Source: Geobacillus genomosp. 3 (GTDB taxonomy: Bacteria > Bacillota > Bacilli > Bacillales > Anoxybacillaceae). Taken from it: a stretch of 64,000 bases of DNA. Below, in pieces: positions 7,646 through 17,971 of the stretch (its first letter is position 1; every line of letters begins with the position of its first letter). Location: assembly GCF_000445995.2 (NCBI RefSeq), contig NC_022080.4, positions 1,054,001-1,118,000 on the forward strand, given 5' to 3'. The notes beneath the pieces are model-generated. The model saw only the letters and a program-made list of their open reading frames with translations. It had not been told where the DNA came from and searched no databases. A program made the translations under genes and the position numbers.

Positions 7646-8521
7646 ATGGTTTACAGCATGACTGGTTTTGGCGCGAGCACGAAAAAAACGGATCGCTTGA
7701 CGGTGGCGGTGGAAATGAAATCGGTCAACCACCGGTTTTGTGAAATTTCCATCCGCCTCCCTAGACAATGGCTCGTGTTTGAGGATAAAATAAAAAAAGC
7801 AATTTTGCCGTATGTGCGGCGCGGAAAAGTGGAAGTGTTCGTCACGATTGCCGGCGAGGGGCTTGTGAAACGGAACGTACATATCGATTGGGATTTGCTC
7901 GGCCAATATTGGAACGGTTTGCAGGAAGCGGCGAGGCGATTTTCCCTCGACGGCGGCGCGACGGCGGCTGACTTGCTTCGGCTCGATGGGGTGGTCGAAG
8001 TGGTCGAGGAGGAAGGGGCGAACGAGGAGGTGGAGCCGCTCCTGTTGGCGGCGGTGGAAGAAGCGGCAAAAGCGCTCGCCGCAATGCGCCGGCGCGAAGG
8101 GGAGGCGCTTGCTGCGGATTTGCGCGCCCGCCTTCATGAAGTCGAAGCCGGGGTGGAAGCCATTGAACAGCGGGCGCCGCTCGTCGTCGAGCAATACCGC
8201 GAGCGGCTTGCGCGCCGCCTGCGCGAATGGGCGCCTTCTCCGGTTGATGAAGCGCGCCTGCTCACAGAAGTGGCGGTGTTTGCCGAAAAGGCCGACATTC
8301 ACGAGGAATTGAAACGCATCCGCAGCCATTTGTCACAAATGGCAGACGTGCTTAGGGCGGATGAACCGATCGGGCGGAAGCTTGACTTTTTCGTGCAGGA
8401 GTTAAACCGCGAAGTGAACACGATCGGCGCCAAGGCGAACGACAGCGTCATTGCCGCGCAAGTCGTCGAGATGAAAAGCGCGCTCGAGAAAATGCGCGAG
8501 CAAGTGCAAAACGTGGAGTAA
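7646..8521 (+). CDS. yloC: YicC/YloC family endoribonuclease
   Basis: This 291-residue protein belongs to the YicC family, which opens with the signature MVYSMTGFG and closes with the DUF1732 C-terminal segment (DFFVQELNREVNTIGAKAND). E. coli YicC and Clostridium YicC-like proteins have been characterised as endoribonucleases involved in RNA turnover. The conserved Arg/Glu-rich C-terminal part, near residues 245-290, is intact. The N-terminal domain covers about residues 1-155. The middle is helical and Glu/Arg-rich. The gene heads the yloC-remA-gmk-rpoZ cluster as in B. subtilis, where yloC also precedes the biofilm regulator remA. Confidence 0.88.
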   Translation: MVYSMTGFGASTKKTDRLTVAVEMKSVNHRFCEISIRLPRQWLVFEDKIKKAILPYVRRGKVEVFVTIAGEGLVKRNVHIDWDLLGQYWNGLQEAARRFSLDGGATAADLLRLDGVVEVVEEEGANEEVEPLLLAAVEEAAKALAAMRRREGEALAADLRARLHEVEAGVEAIEQRAPLVVEQYRERLARRLREWAPSPVDEARLLTEVAVFAEKADIHEELKRIRSHLSQMADVLRADEPIGRKLDFFVQELNREVNTIGAKANDSVIAAQVVEMKSALEKMREQVQNVE

Positions 8522-8583
8522 CCGTCGTTTAAAACGGCTTGCCGGCGGCAACAATAATGAGTATGGCAGGTGGGCGTGTCTTG

Positions 8584-9473
<890 letters not shown>

Positions 9474-9475
9474 CG

Positions 9476-9676
9476 ATGTTGTATCCTTCCATCGATTTGC
9501 TGATGCAAAAAGTGGACTCGAAATATAAGCTTGTCACAGTCGCAGCGAAACGGGCGCGCCAGCTTCAAGACGGCTCGGAGCTGATGGTGAAACAGCCGGT
9601 GTCGAAAAAGTTTGTCGGCCAGGCGCTCGAGGAAATTGCCGGCGACAAGGTCGAATTAGCGGAAGAGGAAAAATAA
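9476..9676 (+). CDS. rpoZ: RNA polymerase omega subunit
   Basis: This 66-residue protein is the omega subunit, which clamps the beta' C-terminus and aids RNA polymerase assembly. [17 protein letters not shown] and the ARQLQ and EALEEI-like elements (here [11 protein letters not shown]) identify it. The start ATG at 9476 is chosen over 9470 because GGGGGTGG then lies at the proper distance and the protein begins MLYPSID as in relatives. Its stop codon lies inside the following terminator stem, so termination is immediate. Confidence 0.92.
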   Translation: MLYPSIDLLMQKVDSKYKLVTVAAKRARQLQDGSELMVKQPVSKKFVGQALEEIAGDKVELAEEEK

Positions 9677-9707
9677 CAACCTAGCTGTTAGGTTGTTATT
9701 TTTTTCA
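9672..9707 (+). terminator. Terminator overlapping the rpoZ stop codon
   Basis: The arms AATAACAACCTA and TAGGTTGTTATT pair perfectly around a short loop and are followed by TTTTTC. The rpoZ TAA is part of the left arm. Confidence 0.9.
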
Positions 9708-9725
9708 ATATCGGGGGTGGCCAAA

Positions 9726-10931
9726 ATGATCAAGGGGAAACATATTTTGCTTTGTGTAACCGGGGGAGTCGCCGCGTACAAGGCGGCGGCGCTGACAAGC
9801 CAGCTTACCCAGCGCGGCGCGGAAGTGAAAGTGATCATGACCGAAGGAGCGTGTCAGTTTATTGCGCCGCTTACGTTCCAAGCATTGTCGCGCCAAGAAG
9901 TATATGTCGACACGTTTGCGGAAAACGATCCGGCTGTCATCGCCCATATTGATTTGGCGGACTGGGCGGATCTCGTCCTCGTTGCGCCGGCGACGGCCAA
10001 TACGATTGCCAAGCTGGCGGCGGGCATCGCCGACAATATGGCGACGACAACGATTTTGGCGACGAAAGCGCCCGTTTGGATCGCCCCGGCGATGAACGTC
10101 CACATGTACGAGCACCCGGCCGTCCAAGCGAACATCGAGCTGTTGCATCGGTTCGGGTACAGATTCATTGAGCCGTCGGAAGGCTATTTGGCGTGCGGTT
10201 ACATCGGCAAAGGACGGCTTGAAGAGCCGGAAAAAATCATCGCCCATATCGAGCGCTTTTTCGCCGGCGACCCGCCGCTGTTTGGCGGAAAGCGCATTCT
10301 TGTCACCGCCGGGCCGACGCGGGAAAGGCTCGACCCGGTTCGTTATTTTTCCAACTATTCGAGCGGAAAAATGGGCTATGCCATCGCCGAAGCGGCCGCC
10401 CGCTTTGGGGCGGCGGTGACGCTCGTTTCGGGGCCGACGTCGCTTCCGGCGCCCGATTATGTTGAGACCGTGTCGGTCGAATCGGCCGCTGAGATGTATG
10501 AAGCGGTGATGGCCCGCTTTTCCGAAACAGACATTGTCATTAAAGCGGCCGCCGTGGCTGATTACCGGCCCAAGCATGTCGCGGCGGCAAAAATCAAAAA
10601 GCAGCCAGGCGGCTATGTCGTGGAGATGGAGCGGACAGTTGACATTTTAAAAACGCTTGGCGAGCGGAAAACAAGGCAAATTCTAGTCGGATTTGCGGCC
10701 GAAACGGACAACCTCGAACAATATGCGTTAAAAAAGCTCGAAGAAAAGCGGCTCGATATGGTCGTTGCCAACAATGTCGTGGAAGAAGGGGCGGGGTTTG
10801 CCGGCGATACGAACGTCGTCACGATCTTCCGCCGCGACGGCGCCGTCCGTCCGTTGCCGCTCATGACGAAACGGGAAGCGGCCGAGGAGATTTTAAAAGA
10901 AATTCACGCCTATATCGAGGGGATTCGATGA
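9726..10931 (+). CDS. coaBC: Bifunctional phosphopantothenoylcysteine decarboxylase/synthetase CoaBC
   Basis: This 401-residue fusion carries out two steps of coenzyme A synthesis: ligation of cysteine to 4'-phosphopantothenate (CoaB) and decarboxylation to phosphopantetheine (CoaC). The N-terminal flavoprotein half has LCVTGGVAAYKA and the PAMNVHMYEHP substrate motif. The C-terminal half has the nucleotide motif ILVTAGPTRERLDPVRYFSN, then KAAAVADYRPK, with the conserved lysine patch and GFAAETDN. The start at 9726 (MIKGKHILLC) follows GGGGGTGG. The stop overlaps the priA start by four bases, so the two genes are translationally coupled. Confidence 0.95.
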   Translation: MIKGKHILLCVTGGVAAYKAAALTSQLTQRGAEVKVIMTEGACQFIAPLTFQALSRQEVYVDTFAENDPAVIAHIDLADWADLVLVAPATANTIAKLAAGIADNMATTTILATKAPVWIAPAMNVHMYEHPAVQANIELLHRFGYRFIEPSEGYLACGYIGKGRLEEPEKIIAHIERFFAGDPPLFGGKRILVTAGPTRERLDPVRYFSNYSSGKMGYAIAEAAARFGAAVTLVSGPTSLPAPDYVETVSVESAAEMYEAVMARFSETDIVIKAAAVADYRPKHVAAAKIKKQPGGYVVEMERTVDILKTLGERKTRQILVGFAAETDNLEQYALKKLEEKRLDMVVANNVVEEGAGFAGDTNVVTIFRRDGAVRPLPLMTKREAAEEILKEIHAYIEGIR

Positions 10932-13333
10932 AAGTCGCATCGGTCATTGTCGATGTCCCGACGCGGCAAACGGACCGCCCGTTCGACTATTTGATTCCCG
11001 AGCGCTGGCGCGGCGTCATCCAGCCTGGCATGCGGGTGACAGTGCCGTTCGGGGCGCGGCGCCTGCAAGGATTTGTCATTGACGTAAAAGACCATTCCGA
11101 GATCAAACAGCTAAAGCCGATCGAACATGTGCTTGACGTCGTGCCGGTGCTTAATGAAGAACTTCTCGATTTGGGCCGCTATTTAACGGAAACGACGCTC
11201 TGTTTCGCCATTTCCGCGTACCAGGCGATGCTGCCGGCGGCGATGCGGGCAAAATATGAAAAAACGCTCCGGCTGACGGATGAGCGGAAGCGGGACGCGT
11301 TGCCGGATGAACTAAAGCTGCTGTTTGCCGACCGAATGGAAGCTGCTTGGAAAGACATTGAAGCCGCCGGCCTATGGCGGCCGGCGCAAAAAGCGGTGCA
11401 GCAAGGGGTGCTTGAAGCGGTTTACGAAGTAAAAGAAAAAGCGGGCAAGAAAACGGTGAAGCATGCCGCCCTCGCTGTTTCAACGGAACAAGCGAAGGAC
11501 GCACTGGCGGCGCTGCCTTCAAGGCAAAAAGACGTGCTTTCGTTTTTGCTTGAAAAAGAGGAAGCAGTGCCGGTGGCCGAGCTGCAGGCGGCGCTTGGCG
11601 TTTCCTCCGCACCGCTTAAAGCGCTCGTCGATAAAGGATTCATTGTGATCAGCGATGTTGAAGTGTACCGTGATCCGTACAGGCACCGCACGTTTCAGCC
11701 GAGCGAGCCGCCGGCGCTCACCGAAGCTCAGGCCGGAGCGCTTGCAGCAATCACCGCTTCAGTGCGTGCCGGAGAGCATCGCACGTTTTTGCTTTACGGC
11801 GTCACCGGGAGCGGAAAAACGGAAGTGTACATGCGGGCGATTGACGAAGTATTGCGCCAAGGAAAAGAGGCGATTGTGCTTGTGCCGGAAATTTCACTGA
11901 CGCCGCAAATGGTTGAGCGGTTTAAGGGGCGGTTCGGCCCGAAGGTGGCGGTGCTTCATAGCGGGCTGTCGATCGGCGAAAAATATGATGAATGGCGGAA
12001 AATCCACCGGAAAGAAGTGCAGCTCGTCGTCGGGGCGCGCTCGGCTGTGTTTGCCCCGTTTGAAAACTTAGGGATGATTATCATCGATGAAGAGCATGAG
12101 ACGAGCTACAAGCAGGAAGAAATGCCGCGCTATCATGCGCGCGATGTCGCCATTTACCGCGCCCGCCGCCACGGCTGCCCGGTCGTGCTCGGCAGCGCCA
12201 CTCCATCCTTAGAGACGTTCGCCCGCGCGGCGAAAGGGGTGTATGGGCTGCTTGAACTGCCGGAGCGGATTGCTGACGGCGGCATGCCGGACGTCCACGT
12301 TGTTGATATGCGTGAGGAGCTGCGCAGCGGCAATCGTTCGATGTTTTCACGCCGGCTGCTCGATGAGCTGCGCCTCCGGCTTGAACGCGGCGAGCAAGCG
12401 GTCTTGTTTTTAAACCGGCGCGGCTATTCGACGTTTGTCATGTGTCGCGGTTGCGGCTACGTCATCCGTTGCCCGCATTGCGACATTTCGCTTACGTACC
12501 ATCGCGCCGGCGAGCGAATGAAATGTCATTATTGCGGGCATGAAGAGCCGCTCGTTCCCCGCTGCCCGGCGTGTGGGAGCGAGCATATCCGCTTTTTTGG
12601 CACCGGTACGCAAAAAGTGGAAGAGGAGTTGACGAAACTGCTGCCGACAGCGCGCGTCATCCGCATGGATGTCGATACGACCGGGCGCAAAGGGGCGCAC
12701 GAAGAGCTTTTGTCCCGCTTTGCCGCCAAGGAAGCCGACATTTTGCTCGGCACGCAAATGATTGCCAAAGGGCTTGATTTTCCCGATGTGACGCTCGTCG
12801 GTGTGCTTGCGGCTGATACGATGCTTCATTTGCCCGATTTCCGCGCCGCCGAAAAAACGTTCCAACTGCTGACGCAGGTGAGTGGGCGCGCCGGACGGCA
12901 CGAGCTGCCGGGCGAAGTCGTCATCCAGACGTACGCGCCCGACCACTACAGCATCGAACTTGCCGCCCGCCACGATTACCGCGCCTTTTACCGGCGGGAA
13001 ATGATGATGCGCAAAGCGCACGGCTATCCGCCGTACTATTACTTAACGCTCATTACCGCCGCCCATGAAGAAGCGCCGGCTGCCGCCAAAGCGGCGGAAA
13101 AAATCGCCGCCTACTTGCGCAAACAACTGTCGGAAGACGCGGTTGTCCTCGGTCCGGTCGCCTCGACGATCGCTCGCCTTCATGATAGATATCGTTATCA
13201 ATGCATGATAAAATACAAGCGGGAACCGAACGTAACGGCGGCGCTCAAGGCGGTCATCGACCGCTACCAGGCGGATGCCGCCCACGGCGGGGTCGCGATT
13301 ACCGTCGATACGAATCCTTATATGATGATGTGA
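10928..13333 (+). CDS. priA: Primosomal replication restart helicase PriA
   Basis: This 801-residue 3'-to-5' DNA helicase loads the replisome at stalled forks and at oriC in Firmicutes, with DnaD and DnaB. The N-terminal DNA-binding domain begins VIVDVPTRQTDRPFDYLIP. The helicase core has Walker A GVTGSGKTEVYM and Walker B DEEH. A zinc-binding insertion has eight cysteines in CxxC pairs (from CRGCGYVIRCPHC to RCPACGSEH). The helicase C-terminal lobe has GTQMIAKGLDFPDVTLVG and GRAGR. All motifs are intact. A four-base ATGA overlap couples it to coaBC. Confidence 0.96.
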   Translation: MKVASVIVDVPTRQTDRPFDYLIPERWRGVIQPGMRVTVPFGARRLQGFVIDVKDHSEIKQLKPIEHVLDVVPVLNEELLDLGRYLTETTLCFAISAYQAMLPAAMRAKYEKTLRLTDERKRDALPDELKLLFADRMEAAWKDIEAAGLWRPAQKAVQQGVLEAVYEVKEKAGKKTVKHAALAVSTEQAKDALAALPSRQKDVLSFLLEKEEAVPVAELQAALGVSSAPLKALVDKGFIVISDVEVYRDPYRHRTFQPSEPPALTEAQAGALAAITASVRAGEHRTFLLYGVTGSGKTEVYMRAIDEVLRQGKEAIVLVPEISLTPQMVERFKGRFGPKVAVLHSGLSIGEKYDEWRKIHRKEVQLVVGARSAVFAPFENLGMIIIDEEHETSYKQEEMPRYHARDVAIYRARRHGCPVVLGSATPSLETFARAAKGVYGLLELPERIADGGMPDVHVVDMREELRSGNRSMFSRRLLDELRLRLERGEQAVLFLNRRGYSTFVMCRGCGYVIRCPHCDISLTYHRAGERMKCHYCGHEEPLVPRCPACGSEHIRFFGTGTQKVEEELTKLLPTARVIRMDVDTTGRKGAHEELLSRFAAKEADILLGTQMIAKGLDFPDVTLVGVLAADTMLHLPDFRAAEKTFQLLTQVSGRAGRHELPGEVVIQTYAPDHYSIELAARHDYRAFYRREMMMRKAHGYPPYYYLTLITAAHEEAPAAAKAAEKIAAYLRKQLSEDAVVLGPVASTIARLHDRYRYQCMIKYKREPNVTAALKAVIDRYQADAAHGGVAITVDTNPYMMM

Positions 13334-13349
13334 AAACGGAGGAATGACG

Positions 13350-13823
13350 TTGTCTGTATTGCCGATTATCACCTATCCTGCCCCGGTTTTGGAACAGCCG
13401 TGTGCGCCGGTGACGGCGTTTGACCGAGAACTCGCCCGGCTGCTTGACGATATGTATGAAACGATGCTGGCTGCCGACGGGGTCGGCCTGGCCGCACCGC
13501 AAGTCGGTATCGCCAAACAGATTGCCGTTGTTGATGTCGGTGATGAGCACGGCCGGATCGAACTCATCAATCCGGTTATTATGGAGACGCGCGGCGAACA
13601 AATTGATGTCGAAGGCTGTTTGAGCTTTCCCGGCCTGTTTGGCGAAGTGCCGCGCGCGAAATTTGTGAACGTGCGGGCGCAAAACCGGCGCGGCCGTCCG
13701 TTTACGCTCGCCGCAACCGGCTTTTTGGCGCGCGCCTTGCAGCATGAAATCGACCATTTGCACGGTGTGCTGTTTACAACGAAAGTGATCCGCTACTGCG
13801 ATCTTAAAGAATTGGAAGGATAG
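13350..13823 (+). CDS. def: Peptide deformylase
   Basis: This 157-residue metalloenzyme removes the formyl group from nascent N-terminal methionine. The three active-site motifs are present: GVGLAAPQ (residues 44-51), EGCLSFPG with the metal-binding cysteine, and HEIDH near residue 133 with the metal-binding histidines. I prefer TTG at 13350 as the start, because GGAGGA at 13338-13343 abuts the ATG at 13344 but is properly spaced from the TTG. Its place before fmt puts the formylation and deformylation enzymes together. Confidence 0.95.
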   Translation: MSVLPIITYPAPVLEQPCAPVTAFDRELARLLDDMYETMLAADGVGLAAPQVGIAKQIAVVDVGDEHGRIELINPVIMETRGEQIDVEGCLSFPGLFGEVPRAKFVNVRAQNRRGRPFTLAATGFLARALQHEIDHLHGVLFTTKVIRYCDLKELEG

Positions 13824-13829
13824 ATGCCG

Positions 13830-14789
13830 ATGACGAACATTGTGTTTATGGGAACGCCGGACTTTGCGGTGCCGGTTTTACGGCAGCTGCTTGATGACGG
13901 TTATCACGTTACGGCCGTTGTCACCCAGCCGGACAAGCCGAAGGGGCGAAAGCGCGTACCCGTTCCACCCCCGGTTAAGGTTGAGGCGCAAAAGTACGGC
14001 ATCCCGGTGCTGCAGCCGACGAAAATTCGCGAGCCAGAACAGTATGAACAAGTGCTGGCGTTTGCACCTGATTTGATCGTGACGGCGGCGTTCGGGCAAA
14101 TTTTGCCGAAAGCACTGCTTGCGGCGCCGAAATACGGTTGCATCAATGTCCATGCCTCGCTTCTTCCCGAGCTGCGGGGCGGAGCGCCGATCCATTACGC
14201 CATTTGGCAAGGGAAAGAGAAAACAGGCGTCACGATTATGTATATGGCGGAAAAGCTTGACGCGGGCGACATGTTGGCGCAAGTCGAGGTGCCAATTCAT
14301 GAAACGGATACCGTAGGCACACTGCATGATAAATTAAGCGCCGCCGGGGCTAAACTATTATCAGAAACGCTCCCGCTTTTATTGGCAGGTAAAATCGCGC
14401 CTGTTCCACAAGAGGAAGAGAAAGCGACATATGCCCCGAATATCCGGCGCGAACAAGAGCAGATTGACTGGACACAGCCCGGCGAGACGATTTACAACCA
14501 TATTCGCGCCTTCCGCCCGTGGCCGGTCACGTATACGACGCATGACGGGAACGTTTGGAAAATCTGGTGGGGCGAAAAAGTGCCGGCGATCAGTTCGGCG
14601 CCGCCGGGCACGATTTTATCGCTTGAAGAAGACGGCATCGTCGTCGCCACCGGCAATGAGACCGCCATTAAAATTACCGAACTGCAGCCGGCCGGCAAAA
14701 AGCGGATGACCGCCAGCGAGTTTTTGCGCGGCGCCGGCAGCCGGCTGGCGGCCGGCATGAAGCTAGGAGAGGACAATGAACGTACGTGA
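13830..14789 (+). CDS. fmt: Methionyl-tRNA formyltransferase
   Basis: This 319-residue enzyme transfers a formyl group from 10-formyl-THF to initiator Met-tRNA. The N-terminal Rossmann-like domain has [13 protein letters not shown], the folate-site signature [18 protein letters not shown] with the catalytic Asn-His-Asp set, and a C-terminal OB-like tRNA-binding domain from about residue 205. The start at 13830 (MTNIVFMG) is preferred to 13824 because GAAGGATAG is then better spaced. The 3' end overlaps rsmB by 14 bases. Confidence 0.96.
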   Translation: MTNIVFMGTPDFAVPVLRQLLDDGYHVTAVVTQPDKPKGRKRVPVPPPVKVEAQKYGIPVLQPTKIREPEQYEQVLAFAPDLIVTAAFGQILPKALLAAPKYGCINVHASLLPELRGGAPIHYAIWQGKEKTGVTIMYMAEKLDAGDMLAQVEVPIHETDTVGTLHDKLSAAGAKLLSETLPLLLAGKIAPVPQEEEKATYAPNIRREQEQIDWTQPGETIYNHIRAFRPWPVTYTTHDGNVWKIWWGEKVPAISSAPPGTILSLEEDGIVVATGNETAIKITELQPAGKKRMTASEFLRGAGSRLAAGMKLGEDNERT

Positions 14790-16113
14790 ACTTGCGCTGG
14801 ATACGTTATTGGCTATTGAACAAAAAGGAGCCTACAGCCATCTGCAGTTGAATGACGCCATCCGGAAAGGGCGCCTTGACGGGCGCGATGCGGCGCTGCT
14901 GACGGAGATCGTATACGGCACCGTGCAGCGGCGCGATACGCTCGACTATTATTTAGCGCCATTTTTGCGCAAGGCGCGCCGGTTGGAGCTATGGGTGCGC
15001 GTGCTTCTCCGGTTGACGTTGTACCAAATGGTGTATTTGGACCGCGTCCCGGATCGCGCCGCCATCTTTGAAGCGGTGGAAATCGCCAAGCGCCGCGGCC
15101 ATCGCGGCATCGCTTCGCTCGTCAACGGCGTCTTGCGCACGATCGGCCGCGAGGGGCTGCCTTCGCTTGATGCGATTATCGATTCCGAAAAGCGGCTCGC
15201 CGTCGCCACGAGCCACCCGGAATGGCTTGTCCGGCGCTGGATCAAGCAATATGGTCTGGAGGAGACGGCGCGCATGTGCGAGACAAACTTGCGTCCACCG
15301 CCATCGACCGCCCGCGTCAATCGGCTGCGGGCGACGGTGGAGGAGGCGCTTGACCGGCTGCGTGCTGAAGGCATGGAGGCTGTTCCCGGCCTTGTCGCCC
15401 CGGACGCCGTCCGCGCGGCAAAAGGGAACTTGGCGCATACGGAAACGTTTCGCTCCGGCTGGCTGACGATTCAAGATGAAAGCTCGATGCTTGTCGCTCG
15501 GGCGCTTGATCCGTCCCCTGGAGAGCGGGTGCTCGACTGCTGCGCGGCACCGGGTGGAAAAACGACCCATATCGCTGAGCGGATGGACGGCCGCGGTGAA
15601 GTTGTCGCCGTCGACGTTCACGAGCATAAAGTGAAGCTCATTGAGCAGCAGGCGCAAAGGCTCGGACTTGGCTGCATCACCGCTCTCGCTCTTGACAGCC
15701 GCCGGCTCGGCGAGCGGTTTGCCCCTGAGTCGTTTGATCGTATTTTAGTCGATGCGCCGTGCACCGGATTCGGCGTCATCCGCCGCAAACCGGAAATCAA
15801 ATATACGAAAGGGAAGGATGATGTTGCGGCGCTTATTGAGGTGCAGCAAGCCATTTTGCGGGCGGCCGCCCCGCTGTTGAAAAAAGGCGGCACGCTCGTA
15901 TACAGCACGTGTACCATCGAGCGCGAGGAAAACGAAGAGGCGATCGCCCGGTTTTTGGCCGATCACCCGGACTTTTCCCTCGACGACCGCCTCGCCGAGC
16001 GGATGCCGGATGCGGTGCGCCCTCATGTGCAAGCAGGCATGCTGCAGCTGTTGCCGCATTATTTTGATTCCGACGGGTTTTTTATCGCCCGGTTACGAAA
16101 GAAGGTGCAGTAA
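14776..16113 (+). CDS. rsmB: 16S rRNA m5C967 methyltransferase RsmB
   Basis: This 445-residue SAM-dependent methyltransferase (Sun/Fmu family) makes 5-methylcytosine 967 of 16S rRNA. The N-terminal NusB-like RNA-binding domain covers residues 1 to about 140. The catalytic domain has the SAM motif [17 protein letters not shown], motif [11 protein letters not shown] and motif [15 protein letters not shown], which contain the two conserved cysteines. It starts inside the end of fmt, which suggests translational coupling. Confidence 0.95.
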   Translation: MNVRELALDTLLAIEQKGAYSHLQLNDAIRKGRLDGRDAALLTEIVYGTVQRRDTLDYYLAPFLRKARRLELWVRVLLRLTLYQMVYLDRVPDRAAIFEAVEIAKRRGHRGIASLVNGVLRTIGREGLPSLDAIIDSEKRLAVATSHPEWLVRRWIKQYGLEETARMCETNLRPPPSTARVNRLRATVEEALDRLRAEGMEAVPGLVAPDAVRAAKGNLAHTETFRSGWLTIQDESSMLVARALDPSPGERVLDCCAAPGGKTTHIAERMDGRGEVVAVDVHEHKVKLIEQQAQRLGLGCITALALDSRRLGERFAPESFDRILVDAPCTGFGVIRRKPEIKYTKGKDDVAALIEVQQAILRAAAPLLKKGGTLVYSTCTIEREENEEAIARFLADHPDFSLDDRLAERMPDAVRPHVQAGMLQLLPHYFDSDGFFIARLRKKVQ

Positions 16114-17211
16114 GTGGAAACGACCCATATGGCTGCCCGCCGATTGGCGGGGGAAACGCCGCTGCCATTGCCGTCAGTTTATTCGCTCACGCTTGATGAG
16201 TGGAAGGAGTGGCTCGCTGTCCATGGTGAGAAACCGTTTCGGGCCACACAAATTTACGAATGGCTGTATGAAAAGCGCGTCACCGATTTTGCCGAGATGA
16301 CGAACTTGCCGAAGCGGCTGCGCGAACAGCTCGCGGCGTCGTTTTCGATCACGACGCTCAAAACGATCGTCAAGCAAACGTCCAAAGATGGGACGATCAA
16401 GTTTTTGTTTGAGCTTCATGACGGCTATTCGATCGAGACCGTGCTCATGCGCCATAACTACGGCAATTCGGTGTGCGTCACAACTCAAGTTGGCTGCCGC
16501 ATCGGCTGCACGTTTTGCGCGTCGACGCTCGGCGGGCTGAAGCGTCATTTGGAAGCAGGTGAAATTGTCGCCCAAGTCGTACACGTGCAAAAGGCGCTCG
16601 ATGAGACGAACGAGCGCGTCAGCAGCATTGTTGTGATGGGCATCGGTGAGCCGTTTGACAACTACGATGCGCTCATCAAGTTTTTACGCATCGTCAACCA
16701 TCCGAAAGGACTGAATATCGGCGCCCGCCATATTACCGTGTCGACAAGCGGGATTATCCCAAAAATTTACCAATTTGCTGACGAAAAGATGCAGATCAAT
16801 TTCGCCATTTCGCTGCATGCGCCAACAAACGAACTGCGGACAAAGCTGATGCCGATTAATAAGGCGTACCCGTTGCCAAAGCTGATGGAGGCGATCCGGT
16901 ATTACATTGAAAAAACCGGGCGGCGTGTAACATTTGAATACGGACTGTTCGGCGGGGTGAACGACCAGCTCGAGCATGCCGAGCAACTAGCTGAACTGCT
17001 CAAAGGGTTGAAATGCCATGTAAACTTGATTCCGGTCAACTATGTGCCGGAACGCAACTATGTGCGCACGCCGCGCAGCCAAATTTTCGCCTTTGAACGG
17101 GCGCTGAAAGAGCATGGGATTAATGTCACCATTCGCCGCGAACACGGACATGACATCGATGCCGCCTGCGGACAGCTTCGCGCGAAGGAGCGAAAAGAAG
17201 AGACGAGGTGA
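16114..17211 (+). CDS. rlmN: 23S rRNA (adenine2503-C2) methyltransferase RlmN
   Basis: This 365-residue radical SAM enzyme methylates C2 of A2503 in 23S rRNA and of A37 in some tRNAs. The 4Fe-4S motif CxxxCxxC is at Cys128, Cys132 and Cys135 ([11 protein letters not shown]). GEP follows in [13 protein letters not shown], and the C-terminal AACGQL holds the methyl-carrying cysteine. Two starts are possible, GTG 16114 and ATG 16129. GAAGGTG at 16098-16104 serves the GTG. The gene directly abuts rsmB and precedes prpC. Confidence 0.95.
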   Translation: METTHMAARRLAGETPLPLPSVYSLTLDEWKEWLAVHGEKPFRATQIYEWLYEKRVTDFAEMTNLPKRLREQLAASFSITTLKTIVKQTSKDGTIKFLFELHDGYSIETVLMRHNYGNSVCVTTQVGCRIGCTFCASTLGGLKRHLEAGEIVAQVVHVQKALDETNERVSSIVVMGIGEPFDNYDALIKFLRIVNHPKGLNIGARHITVSTSGIIPKIYQFADEKMQINFAISLHAPTNELRTKLMPINKAYPLPKLMEAIRYYIEKTGRRVTFEYGLFGGVNDQLEHAEQLAELLKGLKCHVNLIPVNYVPERNYVRTPRSQIFAFERALKEHGINVTIRREHGHDIDAACGQLRAKERKEETR

Positions 17212-17216
17212 ACCGG

Positions 17217-17966
17217 ATGCGAGCCGTTTTCCGAACGGATATCGGGCAGATTCGCGAGCATAATGAGGACAACGGGGGCGTATTTGCCAACCAGGACGGC
17301 CAATATTTAGCCGTTGTCGCCGATGGGATGGGGGGACACCGGGCCGGCGATGTGGCGAGCGCCATGGCAGTGGCGCATTTGCAAGAACAGTGGGAGCAAG
17401 CGCCAAGCGTTTCTTCGCCGGCCGAGGCGGAGCAGTGGTTGAAAGAGCATATCGAGGCCGCGAACGAACGCCTGTTTCGCCATGCGCTTTCCCATCCGGA
17501 ATGCCAAGGGATGGGAACGACGGTCGTCGGCGCGATTTGCGCCGGCCCGTTTGCTACGATTGCCCATATCGGCGACAGCCGCTGCTATTTATTGAATCAA
17601 AACGGGATTCAACAGCTGACGGATGATCACTCCCTTGTCAATGAGCTTGTCAAAAGTGGGCAAATTTCCAAGGAAGATGCGGAGTACCATCCGCGCAAAA
17701 ATGTGCTCCTGCGGGCGCTCGGCACCGAGCCGGTGGTGAAGATTGATGTCAAAACCGTCTCCATTGATGACGGCGATATGCTTCTTTTATGTTCTGACGG
17801 GCTATCAAACAAAGTACCGGAGGCGGACATCATACATATTTTGGCAGGCAGCGGCACACTTGAAGAGAAGGCCGCAGCGCTCATCGATTTAGCAAACGGG
17901 CGGGGCGGGGAAGATAACATTTCGCTGGCGGTCATCGATTTTTCAGCGGAACGTGAAAGTGGGTGA
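17217..17966 (+). CDS. prpC: PP2C-type Ser/Thr phosphatase PrpC (Stp)
   Basis: This 249-residue metal-dependent phosphatase removes phosphate from PrkC and its substrates (for example EF-Tu, EF-G, RsgA). PP2C motifs in order: RTDIGQIREHNED, VVADGMGGHRAGDVAS with metal-binding aspartate, GDSRCYLL, LCSDGLSN and GGEDNISLAVI. All metal ligands are present. ATG 17217 is chosen because GAGGTGA upstream is correctly placed. Its end nearly overlaps the prkC start, an arrangement that keeps kinase and phosphatase balanced. Confidence 0.95.
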   Translation: MRAVFRTDIGQIREHNEDNGGVFANQDGQYLAVVADGMGGHRAGDVASAMAVAHLQEQWEQAPSVSSPAEAEQWLKEHIEAANERLFRHALSHPECQGMGTTVVGAICAGPFATIAHIGDSRCYLLNQNGIQQLTDDHSLVNELVKSGQISKEDAEYHPRKNVLLRALGTEPVVKIDVKTVSIDDGDMLLLCSDGLSNKVPEADIIHILAGSGTLEEKAAALIDLANGRGGEDNISLAVIDFSAERESG

Positions 17967-17971
17967 TCGGC